Source: Parvibaculum sp039973015 (GTDB lineage: Bacteria; Pseudomonadota; Alphaproteobacteria; Parvibaculales; Parvibaculaceae). From it: a DNA stretch of 64,000 bases. Shown here in pieces: positions 1 through 7,962 of the stretch (position 1 is its first letter; each line of letters starts with the position of its first letter). The notes beneath the pieces are model-generated. The model did not search any database. It saw nothing but the letters and a program-made list of their open reading frames with translations, and was not told the DNA's origin. The stretch spans positions 434,001-498,000 of the forward strand of contig NZ_JBDWLT010000010.1 of assembly GCF_039973015.1 (NCBI RefSeq), in the 5' to 3' direction. A program made the translations under genes and the position numbers.

Positions 1-471
1 AATGTCGCAACGCTGCTGGAAACCGTCTGCGATCTTTTCAACGAGACCGGCGTTGCCGGGTCCGCCCGCGTGAAACTCGACATCGATCCCGGCGCCCCCG
101 GCCGCGAAGGCATGGTGGTCAAGGGCTTCGACAACAGGCTCGGTCAGGTCGTGCGCAATCTCATCGACAATGCGCTCTCCTTCAGCCCGAAGGGCGGCAC
201 CGTGCATGTCACCGCCGCGCGCGCGCCAGGCCTCATCATCATTCGGATCGACGACGAGGGCCCCGGTATCGAACCGGAGAATTTCGAGCGCATCTTCGAC
301 CGTTTCCACACCGACCGGCCCGACAGTTTCGGCGAGCATTCGGGTCTCGGCCTCGCCATTTCGCGCCAGATCATCGAGGCGCATGGTGGCATCATCCGCG
401 CGGACAACCGCATGAAGGATGGCAAGGTCATGGGTGCGCGCTTCACCGTCGAACTTCCCGAAGCGGTCTGA
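1..471 (+). CDS. Sensor histidine kinase, C-terminal part (ChvG-like), partial
   Basis: The reading frame is open from the first base, so the 5' part of the gene lies outside the window; an internal GTG at 70 is not a real start. What remains is the ATP-binding domain of a histidine kinase: N-box around VRNLIDNALSFSPKGG, G1 box DDEGPGI, F box near FERIFDRFHT, and G2 box HSGLGLAISRQIIEAHGG. It lies 10 bp upstream of hprK. In many alphaproteobacteria the gene before hprK is the envelope/acid-stress kinase ChvG (ExoS), which would make this ChvG. That identity is inferred from position only, because the sensor half is not visible. The kinase-domain call is secure. Confidence 0.85.
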   Translation, partial: NVATLLETVCDLFNETGVAGSARVKLDIDPGAPGREGMVVKGFDNRLGQVVRNLIDNALSFSPKGGTVHVTAARAPGLIIIRIDDEGPGIEPENFERIFDRFHTDRPDSFGEHSGLGLAISRQIIEAHGGIIRADNRMKDGKVMGARFTVELPEAV

Positions 472-481
472 GAGGGGCGTC

Positions 482-970
482 ATGGCCGAGCCCCTTTACA
501 TGCATGGCACCTGCGTCTCCAGCGGCGCGCGCGCGGTCTTGCTGCGCGGCCCCTCCGGTGCGGGCAAGTCCGATCTCGCCTTCCGCCTCATCCGCGAAGA
601 CCCGACCGGCGAAACGCGCCTCGTCGCCGACGATCAGGTGGCGCTGCATCTTGAAGGGCAGGGCGATGGGCAGGGAATCATCGCCCGCGCCCCCGCCGTG
701 CTGGCCGGTCTGCTGGAGCTTCGCGGTCTCGGCCTCCTTACCGTGCCGTGTGCGCCCGAAGCGCCGCTCTCCCTCATCGTCGATCTCGTCGCCCGCGCAG
801 ACGTGCCGCGTCTCCCCGAGGCCCGTTACGAGGAGATACTGGGCTATCGCCTTCCCGTCCTCGCGCTTCATGCCTTTGACGGCACTGCCCCGGCCAAGCT
901 CCGTCTCGCTCTCGAAACGCTCCCCGATAGCGGTTTCCCGGGCCCCGACGGCCGCCTTGGCGGCCGTTAG
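482..970 (+). CDS. hprK: HPr kinase/phosphorylase, short alphaproteobacterial form
   Basis: About 162 residues, roughly half the length of Firmicute HprK, as expected for alphaproteobacterial enzymes that keep only the catalytic C-terminal domain. The P-loop GPSGAGKS is at residues 23-30, followed by a VADDQVALH segment. It phosphorylates a serine of HPr, controlling the phosphotransferase relay encoded just downstream. I chose ATG 482, which begins MAEPLYMHGTCV; the frame is open upstream but overlaps the kinase gene. The stop codon lies inside the first of three tandem hairpins (950-1027). The set hprK, EIIA, HPr without sugar permeases fits a regulatory rather than sugar-transporting PTS. 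Confidence 0.9.
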   Translation: MAEPLYMHGTCVSSGARAVLLRGPSGAGKSDLAFRLIREDPTGETRLVADDQVALHLEGQGDGQGIIARAPAVLAGLLELRGLGLLTVPCAPEAPLSLIVDLVARADVPRLPEARYEEILGYRLPVLALHAFDGTAPAKLRLALETLPDSGFPGPDGRLGGR

Positions 971-1027
971 AACAACAGAAGGCCGCCTTGGCGGCCGTTT
1001 TGAACAACGGAGAAGGCCGTTTCGGCC
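950..1027 (+). repeat. Tandem GC-rich hairpins at the hprK 3' end
   Basis: GGCCGCCTTGGCGGCCGTT occurs at 950-968 and again at 981-999, a 31-bp period; each copy is self-complementary (GGCCGCC / GGCGGCC). A third shorter hairpin, GGCCG-TTT-CGGCC, follows at 1015-1027. AGAA or GAACAAC spacers separate them. The first copy contains the hprK stop codon. They could act as an RNA-stabilising or transcription-attenuating structure between hprK and the EIIA gene; there is no clear T-run. Confidence 0.7.
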
Positions 1028-1210
1028 CCCGCATCTGACCTCGCTGCCTCGATATTGTGCGTTTGCCCGCCAGAAGTGCCGATTGTTGCATCGCAACACT
1101 TGTCATATGCGCGCGATTGGGGTCACGATACGCCCCTTCGCGGGGGCGAAAGCGGTGAGGCGCGGCCGGGTTGGCGCGCTCCCGTCAAAATGCGGCATTG
1201 AGGGCTGTTG

Positions 1211-1618
1211 ATGATCGGTTTGGTACTCGTAACGCATGGCCAGTTGGCTGGGCAGTTCGTCGCGGCGATGGAGCATGTCGTCGGCCCGCAGGCCCAGGTC
1301 GCTTCGATCAGCATCGGCCCCGACGACGACATGGAGCAGCGCCGCAAGGATATCCTGAAGGCGGTCGCCGCCGCCGATAGCGGCGATGGCGTCATCCTCC
1401 TGACCGACATGTTCGGCGGCACGCCCTCCAACCTCGCCATCTCCGTCATGGACAAGGCCAAGGTCGAGGTGATTGCGGGCGTGAACCTGCCCATGCTGAT
1501 CAAGCTCGCCTCCGTCCGCGAAAATGCGAGTCTCGGCGATGCCGTCGATCAGGCGCAGGAATCGGGCCGCAAATACATCTCCATCGCGAGCCGCGTGCTT
1601 GCCGGCGACGGGGCCTGA
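1211..1618 (+). CDS. PTS EIIA component, mannose family (ManX/PtsM-like)
   Basis: 135 residues beginning MIGLVLVTHG, with the predicted phospho-acceptor His9 in the VTHG motif typical of mannose-family EIIA. A second conserved stretch, LTDMFGGTPSNLA, is clear. It would accept phosphate from HPr; no EIIB/EIIC permease is present, so a regulatory output is likely, as known for alphaproteobacterial PTS. I prefer ATG 1211 over the adjacent TTG 1208. The HPr gene starts 3 bp after the stop, so the two are almost certainly co-transcribed. Confidence 0.88.
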   Translation: MIGLVLVTHGQLAGQFVAAMEHVVGPQAQVASISIGPDDDMEQRRKDILKAVAAADSGDGVILLTDMFGGTPSNLAISVMDKAKVEVIAGVNLPMLIKLASVRENASLGDAVDQAQESGRKYISIASRVLAGDGA

Positions 1619-1621
1619 CAC

Positions 1622-1945
1622 ATGGGCGCTGCCGAGGAAAAGCCCGGCGACGCCCCCGGCGATGACAATGCGGCAAGTCATGTCCGCGAAGTCGAGATCG
1701 TGAACACAAGAGGCCTGCATGCGCGGGCTTCCGCCAAATTCGTCCAGACCGCCGAGAAGTTCGATGCCCGCATCTCCGTCTCCCGCGATGGGCAGAGCGT
1801 CCCCGGCACCTCCATCATGGGCCTCATGATGCTGGCCGCCGCGCCCGGCTGCTGTATCCGCATCGAAACGCAAGGCCCGGAGGCTGAAGCCGCCCTCGAA
1901 GCCCTCACCGCCCTCGTGGCCGACGGCTTTGGCGAGCGCGACTAG
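1622..1945 (+). CDS. ptsH: Phosphocarrier protein HPr
   Basis: 107 residues. The phosphorylated histidine is His33 in NTRGLHARASAKF, and the regulatory serine site for HprK is Ser64 in PGTSIMGLMM. Compared with a canonical HPr of about 85-90 residues it has an N-terminal extension of about 20 mostly acidic or small residues (GAAEEKPGDAPGDD). It lies 3 bp after the EIIA gene and completes the HprK-EIIA-HPr unit. A terminator-like hairpin with a T-run (2042-2091) follows. Confidence 0.9.
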   Translation: MGAAEEKPGDAPGDDNAASHVREVEIVNTRGLHARASAKFVQTAEKFDARISVSRDGQSVPGTSIMGLMMLAAAPGCCIRIETQGPEAEAALEALTALVADGFGERD

Positions 1946-2041
1946 ATCGCCCCGTAAAGCCGGAAAAACATATAAACATTTCTTTATATCGGCCTTGCTC
2001 CCCCCGGCCCGCCTTGTTATAAGGCCTCCATCACGACGCCA

Positions 2042-2091
2042 GCCGGCTGGCGCAGCGCCTTGCTGCGCGCCGGCGCGCCGCCCCTTTTTTT
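2042..2091 (+). terminator. Hairpin plus T-run between ptsH and ahcY
   Basis: GCCGGC-TG-GCGCAGC (2042-2056), loop GCCTT, then GCTGCGC-GCCGGC (2062-2074): a 13-bp stem with a two-base bulge, followed 9 bp later by seven T (2085-2091). It can end the hprK-ptsH transcript or act as an attenuator in the ahcY leader, since ahcY starts only 48 bp after the T-run. I did not recognise an S-adenosylhomocysteine riboswitch core here. Confidence 0.55.
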
Positions 2092-2139
2092 GCGGGTGGC
2101 CGAACTCACGAAATTCACGAAGAGGAGCGCGAAAGCCAT

Positions 2140-3558
2140 ATGAGCCAAGCCGCAAAAGCCGAAACCCACGATTACGCCATCAAGGACATCAGCCTCGCCG
2201 AGTGGGGCCGCAAGGAACTCGACATCGCCGAGACGGAAATGCCCGGCCTCATGGCGACCCGCGAGGAATACGGCGCCTCGAAGCCGCTGAAAGGCGCGCG
2301 CATTGCCGGTTCGCTCCACATGACGATCCAGACGGCGGTCCTCATCGAGACACTGGCCGAGCTTGGCGCCGACATTCGCTGGGCCTCGTGCAACATCTAT
2401 TCGACGCAGGACCACGCAGCGGCGGCCATCGCCGACCGTGGCATCCCCGTCTTCGCGATCAAGGGCGAAAGCCTTGAGGACTACTGGGAATACACCCACC
2501 GCATCTTCGAATGGTCGGATGGCGGCGCGCCCAACATGATCCTCGACGATGGCGGCGACGCCACCCTCCTCATCCATCTCGGCAAGCGCGCCGAAGAGGG
2601 CGACACCGATTTCCTCGACAAGCCGGAAAATGAGGAAGAGGAATTCCTTTTCGCGGCCATCAAGCGCCGTCTGAAGCACAAGCCGGGCTTCTACAGCGCC
2701 ATCGCCAAGAGCGTGCGCGGCGTGACGGAAGAGACGACCACGGGCGTCCACCGTCTCTATGAAATGCAGAAGAAGGGCACGCTGCTCTGGCCTGCGATCA
2801 ACGTGAACGACAGCGTCACGAAGTCCAAGTTCGACAACCTCTATGGCTGCCGTGAGTCGTTGGTGGATGGTATCCGCCGCGCCACCGACGTCATGATGTC
2901 GGGCAAGGTCGGCGTCGTCGCGGGCTTCGGCGATGTGGGCAAGGGCTCTGCCGCTTCGCTCCGTCAGGCCGGCTGCCGCGTCATCGTCACCGAGATCGAC
3001 CCCATCTGCGCGCTTCAGGCCGCGATGGAAGGCTACGAAGTCACGACGATGGAAGAAGCCGCTCCGCGTGGCGACATCTTCGTCACGACGACGGGCAATG
3101 TGGACGTCATCACCGTCGACCACATGCGCGCCATGAAGCATCGCGCCATCGTCTGCAACATCGGTCACTTCGACAGCGAGATCCAGATCGGCGGTCTGCG
3201 CAATCTCAAGTGGCACAACATCAAGCCGCAGGTCGATGAAGTCGAGTTCCAGGACGGCAAGCGCATCATCATGCTCGCCGAAGGCCGTCTCGTGAACCTC
3301 GGTTGCGGCACGGGCCATCCGAGCTTTGTCATGTCGGCCTCCTTCACGAACCAGACGCTGGCCCAGATCGAACTCTGGACCAAGCCGGACGAATACGAGA
3401 AGAAGGTCTACGTCCTGAAGAAGGAGCTCGACGAAAAGGTCGCGCGTCTCCATCTCGAAAAGATCGGCGTGAAGCTCGAAAAGCTGAACAAGAAGCAGTC
3501 GGACTATATTGGCGTGCCCGAAAACGGCCCCTTCAAGCCGGAAACCTACCGCTACTGA
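2140..3558 (+). CDS. ahcY: Adenosylhomocysteinase
   Basis: 472 residues, full length for the bacterial enzyme. It reversibly hydrolyses S-adenosylhomocysteine to adenosine and homocysteine, removing the product inhibitor of methyltransferases. Visible family features are GSLHMTIQTAVLIETL near residues 55-70, the NAD-binding GFGDVGKGSAASLRQAG segment, NIGHFDSEI, and the conserved C-terminus KPETYRY. The start is ATG 2140 preceded by AGAGGAG. It is a single gene between a leader hairpin and a strong terminator at 3606. Its position between ptsH and divL is common in alphaproteobacteria. Confidence 0.97.
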   Translation: MSQAAKAETHDYAIKDISLAEWGRKELDIAETEMPGLMATREEYGASKPLKGARIAGSLHMTIQTAVLIETLAELGADIRWASCNIYSTQDHAAAAIADRGIPVFAIKGESLEDYWEYTHRIFEWSDGGAPNMILDDGGDATLLIHLGKRAEEGDTDFLDKPENEEEEFLFAAIKRRLKHKPGFYSAIAKSVRGVTEETTTGVHRLYEMQKKGTLLWPAINVNDSVTKSKFDNLYGCRESLVDGIRRATDVMMSGKVGVVAGFGDVGKGSAASLRQAGCRVIVTEIDPICALQAAMEGYEVTTMEEAAPRGDIFVTTTGNVDVITVDHMRAMKHRAIVCNIGHFDSEIQIGGLRNLKWHNIKPQVDEVEFQDGKRIIMLAEGRLVNLGCGTGHPSFVMSASFTNQTLAQIELWTKPDEYEKKVYVLKKELDEKVARLHLEKIGVKLEKLNKKQSDYIGVPENGPFKPETYRY

Positions 3559-3605
3559 GTTCGCACTCTCTCCGTCCCGCACGGGTCGGATCGACGGAAA
3601 AATCG

Positions 3606-3635
3606 AAAGCCCGGCGGAAACGCCGGGCTTTTTCT
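3606..3635 (+). terminator. Intrinsic terminator after ahcY
   Basis: Perfect 11-bp stem AAAGCCCGGCG (3606-3616), GAAA tetraloop, CGCCGGGCTTT (3621-3631) running directly into T residues. Confidence 0.92.
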
Positions 3636-3778
3636 TTGCCTCCCCCCTTTCATCCCTCCCTTTTTCTCGAAGCCCTGTTTCACCTCCGAGTCCCCCGTGG
3701 TGTAGTATCGTTCGGGGCCGGTGATTTGCGTTCTCCCGCCATGGTGGGCAAGGCGCGGGACGGAAGGGGTTGTTGCGG

Positions 3779-6385
3779 GTGTTGAAGTCGGCAGAAGGCC
3801 GTAAACGGGGCGTCTTGCGGCGCGGTGCGGGTTTTGTCCCGGCGCTGCTCACGGCCGCTTTCCCCTTTGCCGCCGCTGCCCAGACTGCCGTTCAGACTGC
3901 TGCCGAGGAAGCCGCGCCCAAGGGCTTGATGGAAACCCTCGCGGTCCTTGGTCTTCCGCAGGAGGCCGCCGCCGCGCCCGCCGTCGCCACCTCTTTTGCC
4001 ATCGCCGCGGGCCTCGCCTTTGCGGGCGTTCTTGCCGCCATTACGGGGCTTCGCGCCGCCCGCTCCGCGCGCCGGGTCGCGCTGGAGCGCGAGGCCAGCC
4101 TCTCCACCCTTGAAGCCCGCCTCGATGCGGCGGAATCGATCCTCGCTGCCGAGCCCGATGCCGTCTTTATCTGGACGCCGGAATCGCTCCGCGCCGCGCC
4201 CGGCACCTTTCAGGCCCGCCCCCGGATCGTCGGCTCGACCGCCACCCTGGTGGACCCGTCCTCCGGCGATCTCGATTTCGCCTATCTGTTGACCCGCCTC
4301 GAACCTGAAAATGCGGGCCGCCTCAACACGGCGGTGCAGCGCCTGCGCACGCGCGGTGCCCGCTTCTCGCTTCATGTGCAATCGACCGATGGCCGCACTT
4401 TCGAGGCCGAAGGCCGCCCGGCGGGTGCGCTGGCCGTCCTCTGGCTGCGCGATGTCACCGGCGAGCGCGCCGAGGTTTCGCGCCTCAAGGAGCGTCTGCG
4501 TCAGGCCGAATTCAGCCGCGGCCGCTTCGAGGAACATCTCATGCAGGCGCCCTTTGCCGCCTGGCGCCGCGACGAACAGGGCAATCTCGTCTGGGTGAAT
4601 GCCGCCTATGCGCGCGCCGTCGATGCCGCCTCGCCCGACGATGCAGTGACACGCAGCCTCGAACTTCTCGGCGAGGAAACGCTTGCCCGCCTCCGCCGGA
4701 TGCTCTTCGACCGCTCGCGCGCCCGCGAGCGCAGTCACGCCATCATGGCGGGCGAGCGCCGCGCCCTCGACATCATCGAGCAGCGCCTTTCGGATGGTGT
4801 CGCAGGCATCGCGGTCGATGTGTCCGCGCTCGACGAGGCGGAAGCCAAGCTTCGCCGTCACATCGAAAGCCATGCCGCCACGCTCGACCGTGTGACGACA
4901 GCGGTCGCGATCTGCGGGCCCGACAAGCGCCTCACTTTCCGCAACCGCGCCTACGAAACGCTCTGGGGCCTCGAGCCGCAATGGCTCGATGGCAGCCCCT
5001 CCGACAGTGAAATTCTCGACGAGTTGCGCGCGCGGCGCCGCCTCCCCGAACAGGCGAACTTCCAGGCCTGGAAGCAGAGCCGCATGGAAATCTACACCTC
5101 GACGGAAGCCATCGAGGAATACTGGCACCTGCCGGACGGGCGCACGATCAAGCTGCTCGCGCAAGCGCATCCCTTTGGCGGCGTCATCTATCTCTACGAA
5201 AACGTCACCGAGCGGCTCAATCTCGAAAGCTCCTACAACACGCTGGCCCGCGTGCAGCGCGAAACCATCGACCACCTCTATGAAGGTGTGGCGGTGTTCG
5301 GCTCCGACGGCCGCCTGAAACTCTTCAATCCCGCCTTCCTCAATATCTGGGCGCTGGAGGCGGAGAAGCTCGAAGACGAGCCCCATGTGAACGAGCTGAT
5401 CAAGCTCTGCCGCCCGCTCATGTCGGATGAGCGCGAATGGGAAACCTTGCGCAACGGCGTCACCGGCATGTCGGGTATGCGTACGCAGCAGACGGGCCGC
5501 CTCGACAGGCCGGACGGTGCGGTGATCGATTACGCGATGGTGCCGCTGCCCGATGGCGCGACCTTGATGACCTATGTGGACGTCACGGATTCGACGCGCA
5601 TGGAGCAGGCGCTGCGTGACCGCAACGACGCGCTCGAAACGGCGGACCGCCTGAAGTCCGAATTCATCAGCCACGTCTCCTATCAGCTCCGTACGCCGCT
5701 CACGAATATTCTCGGCTTCGGCGAAATTCTCGAAACGGAAATGTTCGGCGGGCTCAATCCGCGCCAGCACGAATATATGCAGGGCATTCTCGAAAGTTCG
5801 GAAACGCTGATCGATGTCGTGAACGACATTCTGGACCTCGCCGTCATCGAGGCGGGCGCCATGACGCTCGATCTTTCCGATGTCGAACTTTCCGAAGTCG
5901 TTTATGCGACGGAGGAATTCGCGCAGCGTCCCGCGCAAAAGAACAAGGTGACGTTGAAAGTCGAATGCCCGAAGGATATCGGCACCGTTCGCGCCGATGA
6001 AAAGCGCATCAAGCAGATCATGATCAACCTGCTGTCGAACTCGCTCGCCTTCACGAGCCCGGGCGACAACATCATCATCGGTGCGCGCCGCCATGAAAGC
6101 TCGGTCGAGCTTTATGTCGAGGATACGGGCGTCGGCATCAAGCCGGAATTCCAGGGCAATGTCTTCGACCGTTTCGAGGCGCATGGCGGTTCGGATCGCC
6201 GCCGCGGCGCGGGCCTCGGTCTCTCGCTTGTACGCTCCTTCGTGGAGCTGCATGGCGGTTGGGTCACGCTCGAAAGCGCGCCCGATGTCGGCACCCGCGT
6301 GACCTGCCATCTGCCGGTCCGTGCCGCCCCGCCTGCGGCGGGAACACCGTCAGCCGCCAGCCCGGCAAAGGTCGAAGCGAGCTGA
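3779..6385 (+). CDS. divL: DivL-like multi-PAS kinase with Tyr in place of the H-box His
   Basis: About 868 residues. There are two hydrophobic N-terminal segments (near residues 15-32 and about 65-85), several PAS-like modules, then a dimerisation box HVSYQLRTPLTNI in which Tyr635 (codon 5681-5683) stands where histidine kinases have the phosphorylated His. The ATPase domain is intact: N-box near IMINLLSNSLAF, VEDTGVGI, and GAGLGLSLVRSF. Tyr substitution in this box is the hallmark of Caulobacter DivL, which works with DivK and CckA in cell-cycle control. The start is uncertain: GTG 3779 has GGAAGGGG 9 bp upstream, TTG 3770 lies too close to it. Core alphaproteobacterial neighbours (ahcY before, tsaE further on) support orthology. 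Confidence 0.82.
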   Translation: MLKSAEGRKRGVLRRGAGFVPALLTAAFPFAAAAQTAVQTAAEEAAPKGLMETLAVLGLPQEAAAAPAVATSFAIAAGLAFAGVLAAITGLRAARSARRVALEREASLSTLEARLDAAESILAAEPDAVFIWTPESLRAAPGTFQARPRIVGSTATLVDPSSGDLDFAYLLTRLEPENAGRLNTAVQRLRTRGARFSLHVQSTDGRTFEAEGRPAGALAVLWLRDVTGERAEVSRLKERLRQAEFSRGRFEEHLMQAPFAAWRRDEQGNLVWVNAAYARAVDAASPDDAVTRSLELLGEETLARLRRMLFDRSRARERSHAIMAGERRALDIIEQRLSDGVAGIAVDVSALDEAEAKLRRHIESHAATLDRVTTAVAICGPDKRLTFRNRAYETLWGLEPQWLDGSPSDSEILDELRARRRLPEQANFQAWKQSRMEIYTSTEAIEEYWHLPDGRTIKLLAQAHPFGGVIYLYENVTERLNLESSYNTLARVQRETIDHLYEGVAVFGSDGRLKLFNPAFLNIWALEAEKLEDEPHVNELIKLCRPLMSDEREWETLRNGVTGMSGMRTQQTGRLDRPDGAVIDYAMVPLPDGATLMTYVDVTDSTRMEQALRDRNDALETADRLKSEFISHVSYQLRTPLTNILGFGEILETEMFGGLNPRQHEYMQGILESSETLIDVVNDILDLAVIEAGAMTLDLSDVELSEVVYATEEFAQRPAQKNKVTLKVECPKDIGTVRADEKRIKQIMINLLSNSLAFTSPGDNIIIGARRHESSVELYVEDTGVGIKPEFQGNVFDRFEAHGGSDRRRGAGLGLSLVRSFVELHGGWVTLESAPDVGTRVTCHLPVRAAPPAAGTPSAASPAKVEAS

Positions 6386-6464
6386 TCCGTCTGCGGATTT
6401 ATGCCATCCACTTGCCCTTTGCGCCCGGTGCGGAGAGGCTGGATCTCTGAGAAGGAGGTGCCCC

Positions 6465-7211
6465 ATGCCCGCGCGAATGAAACGGAAGCCCTACGAACTC
6501 TTCTACTGGCCGGGCATTCCGGGCCGGGGCGAATATGTCCGCCTCGCGCTGGAGGAAGCGGGCGCGCCTTATGTCGATGTCGCCCGCGAGCGTGACACCG
6601 GCATGGAGGAGATGATGGCGCTGATGGAAGGCGAGGGCACGAAGCACCCCTCCTTCGCGCCGCCCTTCCTGCGCGACGGGCGCATCCTTGTCGGCCAGGT
6701 CGCGGCCATCCTCTTCTATCTCGGTCCCCGTCTCGGCCTTGCGCCGAAACCGGAAGCGGGCGCGCTCTGGACGCATCAGATCGAGCTCACCATCACCGAC
6801 CTCGTGGCCGAAGCCCATGATGTGCATCACCCGATAAGTGTCGGCCTCTACTATGAAGACCAGAAAAAGGAAGCCGCCCGCCGCGCCGATGATTTCCGTG
6901 GCCAGCGCATCCCGAAATTTCTCGACTGGTTCGAGGCCGTCCTTGCCGCCAACGGCGCGACGGAGGCAAAGCCCCGCCTCGTCGGCAAATCGCTCACCTA
7001 TGCCGACCTCTCGCTCTATCACACGGTTGAGGGCCTCAAATACGCCTTCCCAAAAGCAATGGGCCGGCTCATGAAGAACCGGCCCCTCGTCGCGTCATTA
7101 TACGCCTCGGTAAAGAAGCGCCCGAAGATCGCCGCCTATCTCGCAAGCGGCCGCCGCCAGCCCTTCAACGAAAACGGCATCTTTCGCCACTATCCCGAGC
7201 TCGATAAGTAA
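6465..7211 (+). CDS. Glutathione S-transferase family protein
   Basis: 248 residues. The N-terminal thioredoxin-like fold has FYWPGIPGRGEYVRLALEEAG (residues about 11-30 cover its core), typical of GSTs whose active Tyr/Ser lies in this first strand-loop region. The C-terminal helical domain contains LTYADLSLYHTVEGL. It would conjugate or reduce electrophiles using glutathione; the substrate is unknown. The start ATG 6465 has a near-perfect ribosome site AAGGAGGTG just upstream; the frame is open further 5' but overlaps divL. It begins the redox gene block (6.4-13.4 kb) and converges on sodC with only 12 bp between stops. Confidence 0.85.
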   Translation: MPARMKRKPYELFYWPGIPGRGEYVRLALEEAGAPYVDVARERDTGMEEMMALMEGEGTKHPSFAPPFLRDGRILVGQVAAILFYLGPRLGLAPKPEAGALWTHQIELTITDLVAEAHDVHHPISVGLYYEDQKKEAARRADDFRGQRIPKFLDWFEAVLAANGATEAKPRLVGKSLTYADLSLYHTVEGLKYAFPKAMGRLMKNRPLVASLYASVKKRPKIAAYLASGRRQPFNENGIFRHYPELDK

Positions 7212-7223
7212 CCCGGGTGGGGG

Positions 7224-7769
7224 TCACTCCACTTTCTCGATCACCGCGCAGGCAACCCGTGCGCCCGCGCCGCCGATCGGCTGGCTCATATGGTCGTCCG
7301 GGCCCTCATGGATGACGAGTGCTGAGCCGTCCTGGTCGAGGAGGTAAGCGCGGTCATCCGCCTCGTCGGCCTTGAGCGTCACGCGCTCGGAAAAGAGTTC
7401 GGCATTCACCGTCCCGTCTTCAGGCGCATGGATGTTCGCGAGGTCGCCATCGTCCGGTCCTTCGGGGTTCAAAAGCCCGTGCGGCTCCTTTTCCTCATGC
7501 TGCACATGGCTGCCCGAATTCTTGTAGGCCGCGTCCGAGCAGTCGCCCACGGCGTGAAAATGGATCGCGTGCCAGCCCGGTGTCAGCCCTTCGACATTCA
7601 CGCGGATGACGACGCCCTCCGGTCCCTCCGCGAGATCCGCCGTGCCCGCTTCCGGGTTTTCCTGCGTCTTGAAGGTCGCGGTCGCGAGCGGCGCATGATG
7701 ATCGGCAAGGGCCGGCGCGGCGATCAGCGCTGCGGCGGCGGCGAGCGGAACGAGGCGGATAAATGTCAT
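7224..7769 (-). CDS. sodC: Periplasmic Cu/Zn superoxide dismutase with an altered zinc ligand
   Basis: 181 residues with a Sec signal peptide (VPLAAAAALIAAPALA, cleavage near ALA-DHH). It converts superoxide to peroxide and oxygen in the periplasm. Copper ligands are present: H70 and H72 in HAIHFHAVGDC, bridging H88 in SGSHV, and H154 in LVIHEGPDDH. The active-site Arg is R171 in AGARVAC. Of the zinc ligands, H97 (PHGLLNPEG) and D109 are present, but the usual GPHxGD motif reads GPDDGD, so Asp106 replaces the fourth ligand His. A ribosome site AAGGAGA precedes the ATG. It diverges from iorA. Confidence 0.88.
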   Translation of the reverse strand: MTFIRLVPLAAAAALIAAPALADHHAPLATATFKTQENPEAGTADLAEGPEGVVIRVNVEGLTPGWHAIHFHAVGDCSDAAYKNSGSHVQHEEKEPHGLLNPEGPDDGDLANIHAPEDGTVNAELFSERVTLKADEADDRAYLLDQDGSALVIHEGPDDHMSQPIGGAGARVACAVIEKVE

Positions 7770-7804
7770 GGGGGGTCTCCTTTTTGAAAATCCGGCGCAA
7801 TTAC

Positions 7805-7916
7805 ATGAGAAACTAGCTCATTTGCAGGCCGGGAAAACCCCGCCGCCCCTCTTCACGAACCCGTGAACGGAAGATTCGTGCTGGCGACCGAATGACCAAA
7901 ATGTTATTTTCGGTCA
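7805..7916. promoter_or_regulatory. Inverted repeats in the sodC-iorA divergent region
   Basis: Two dyads lie in the 193-bp divergent intergenic region: ATGAG (7805-7809) with CTCAT (7817-7821), and GACCGAA (7886-7892) with TTCGGTC (7909-7915). The second sits about 50 bp before iorA and overlaps a TGACC/GGTCA pair, so it is a plausible operator. No regulator gene is adjacent, and the binding protein is unknown. Confidence 0.35.
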
Positions 7917-7962
7917 GTTCCGGTGTATGACCCCCAGCCAGACCAGCCAGAAGAGGTCGCCC

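Noticed and set aside
1946..2139. SAH riboswitch before ahcY
   Set aside because: The conserved core and pseudoknot pattern were not found; the hairpin with T-run looks like a terminator.
1103..2155. Long minus-strand open frame across EIIA and HPr
   Set aside because: It is a high-GC shadow of the plus-strand genes, with low-complexity composition and no family features.
3680..6310. 876-codon minus-strand open frame opposite divL
   Set aside because: DivL has clear PAS and kinase motifs in the other strand; the opposite frame is an artefact of codon bias.
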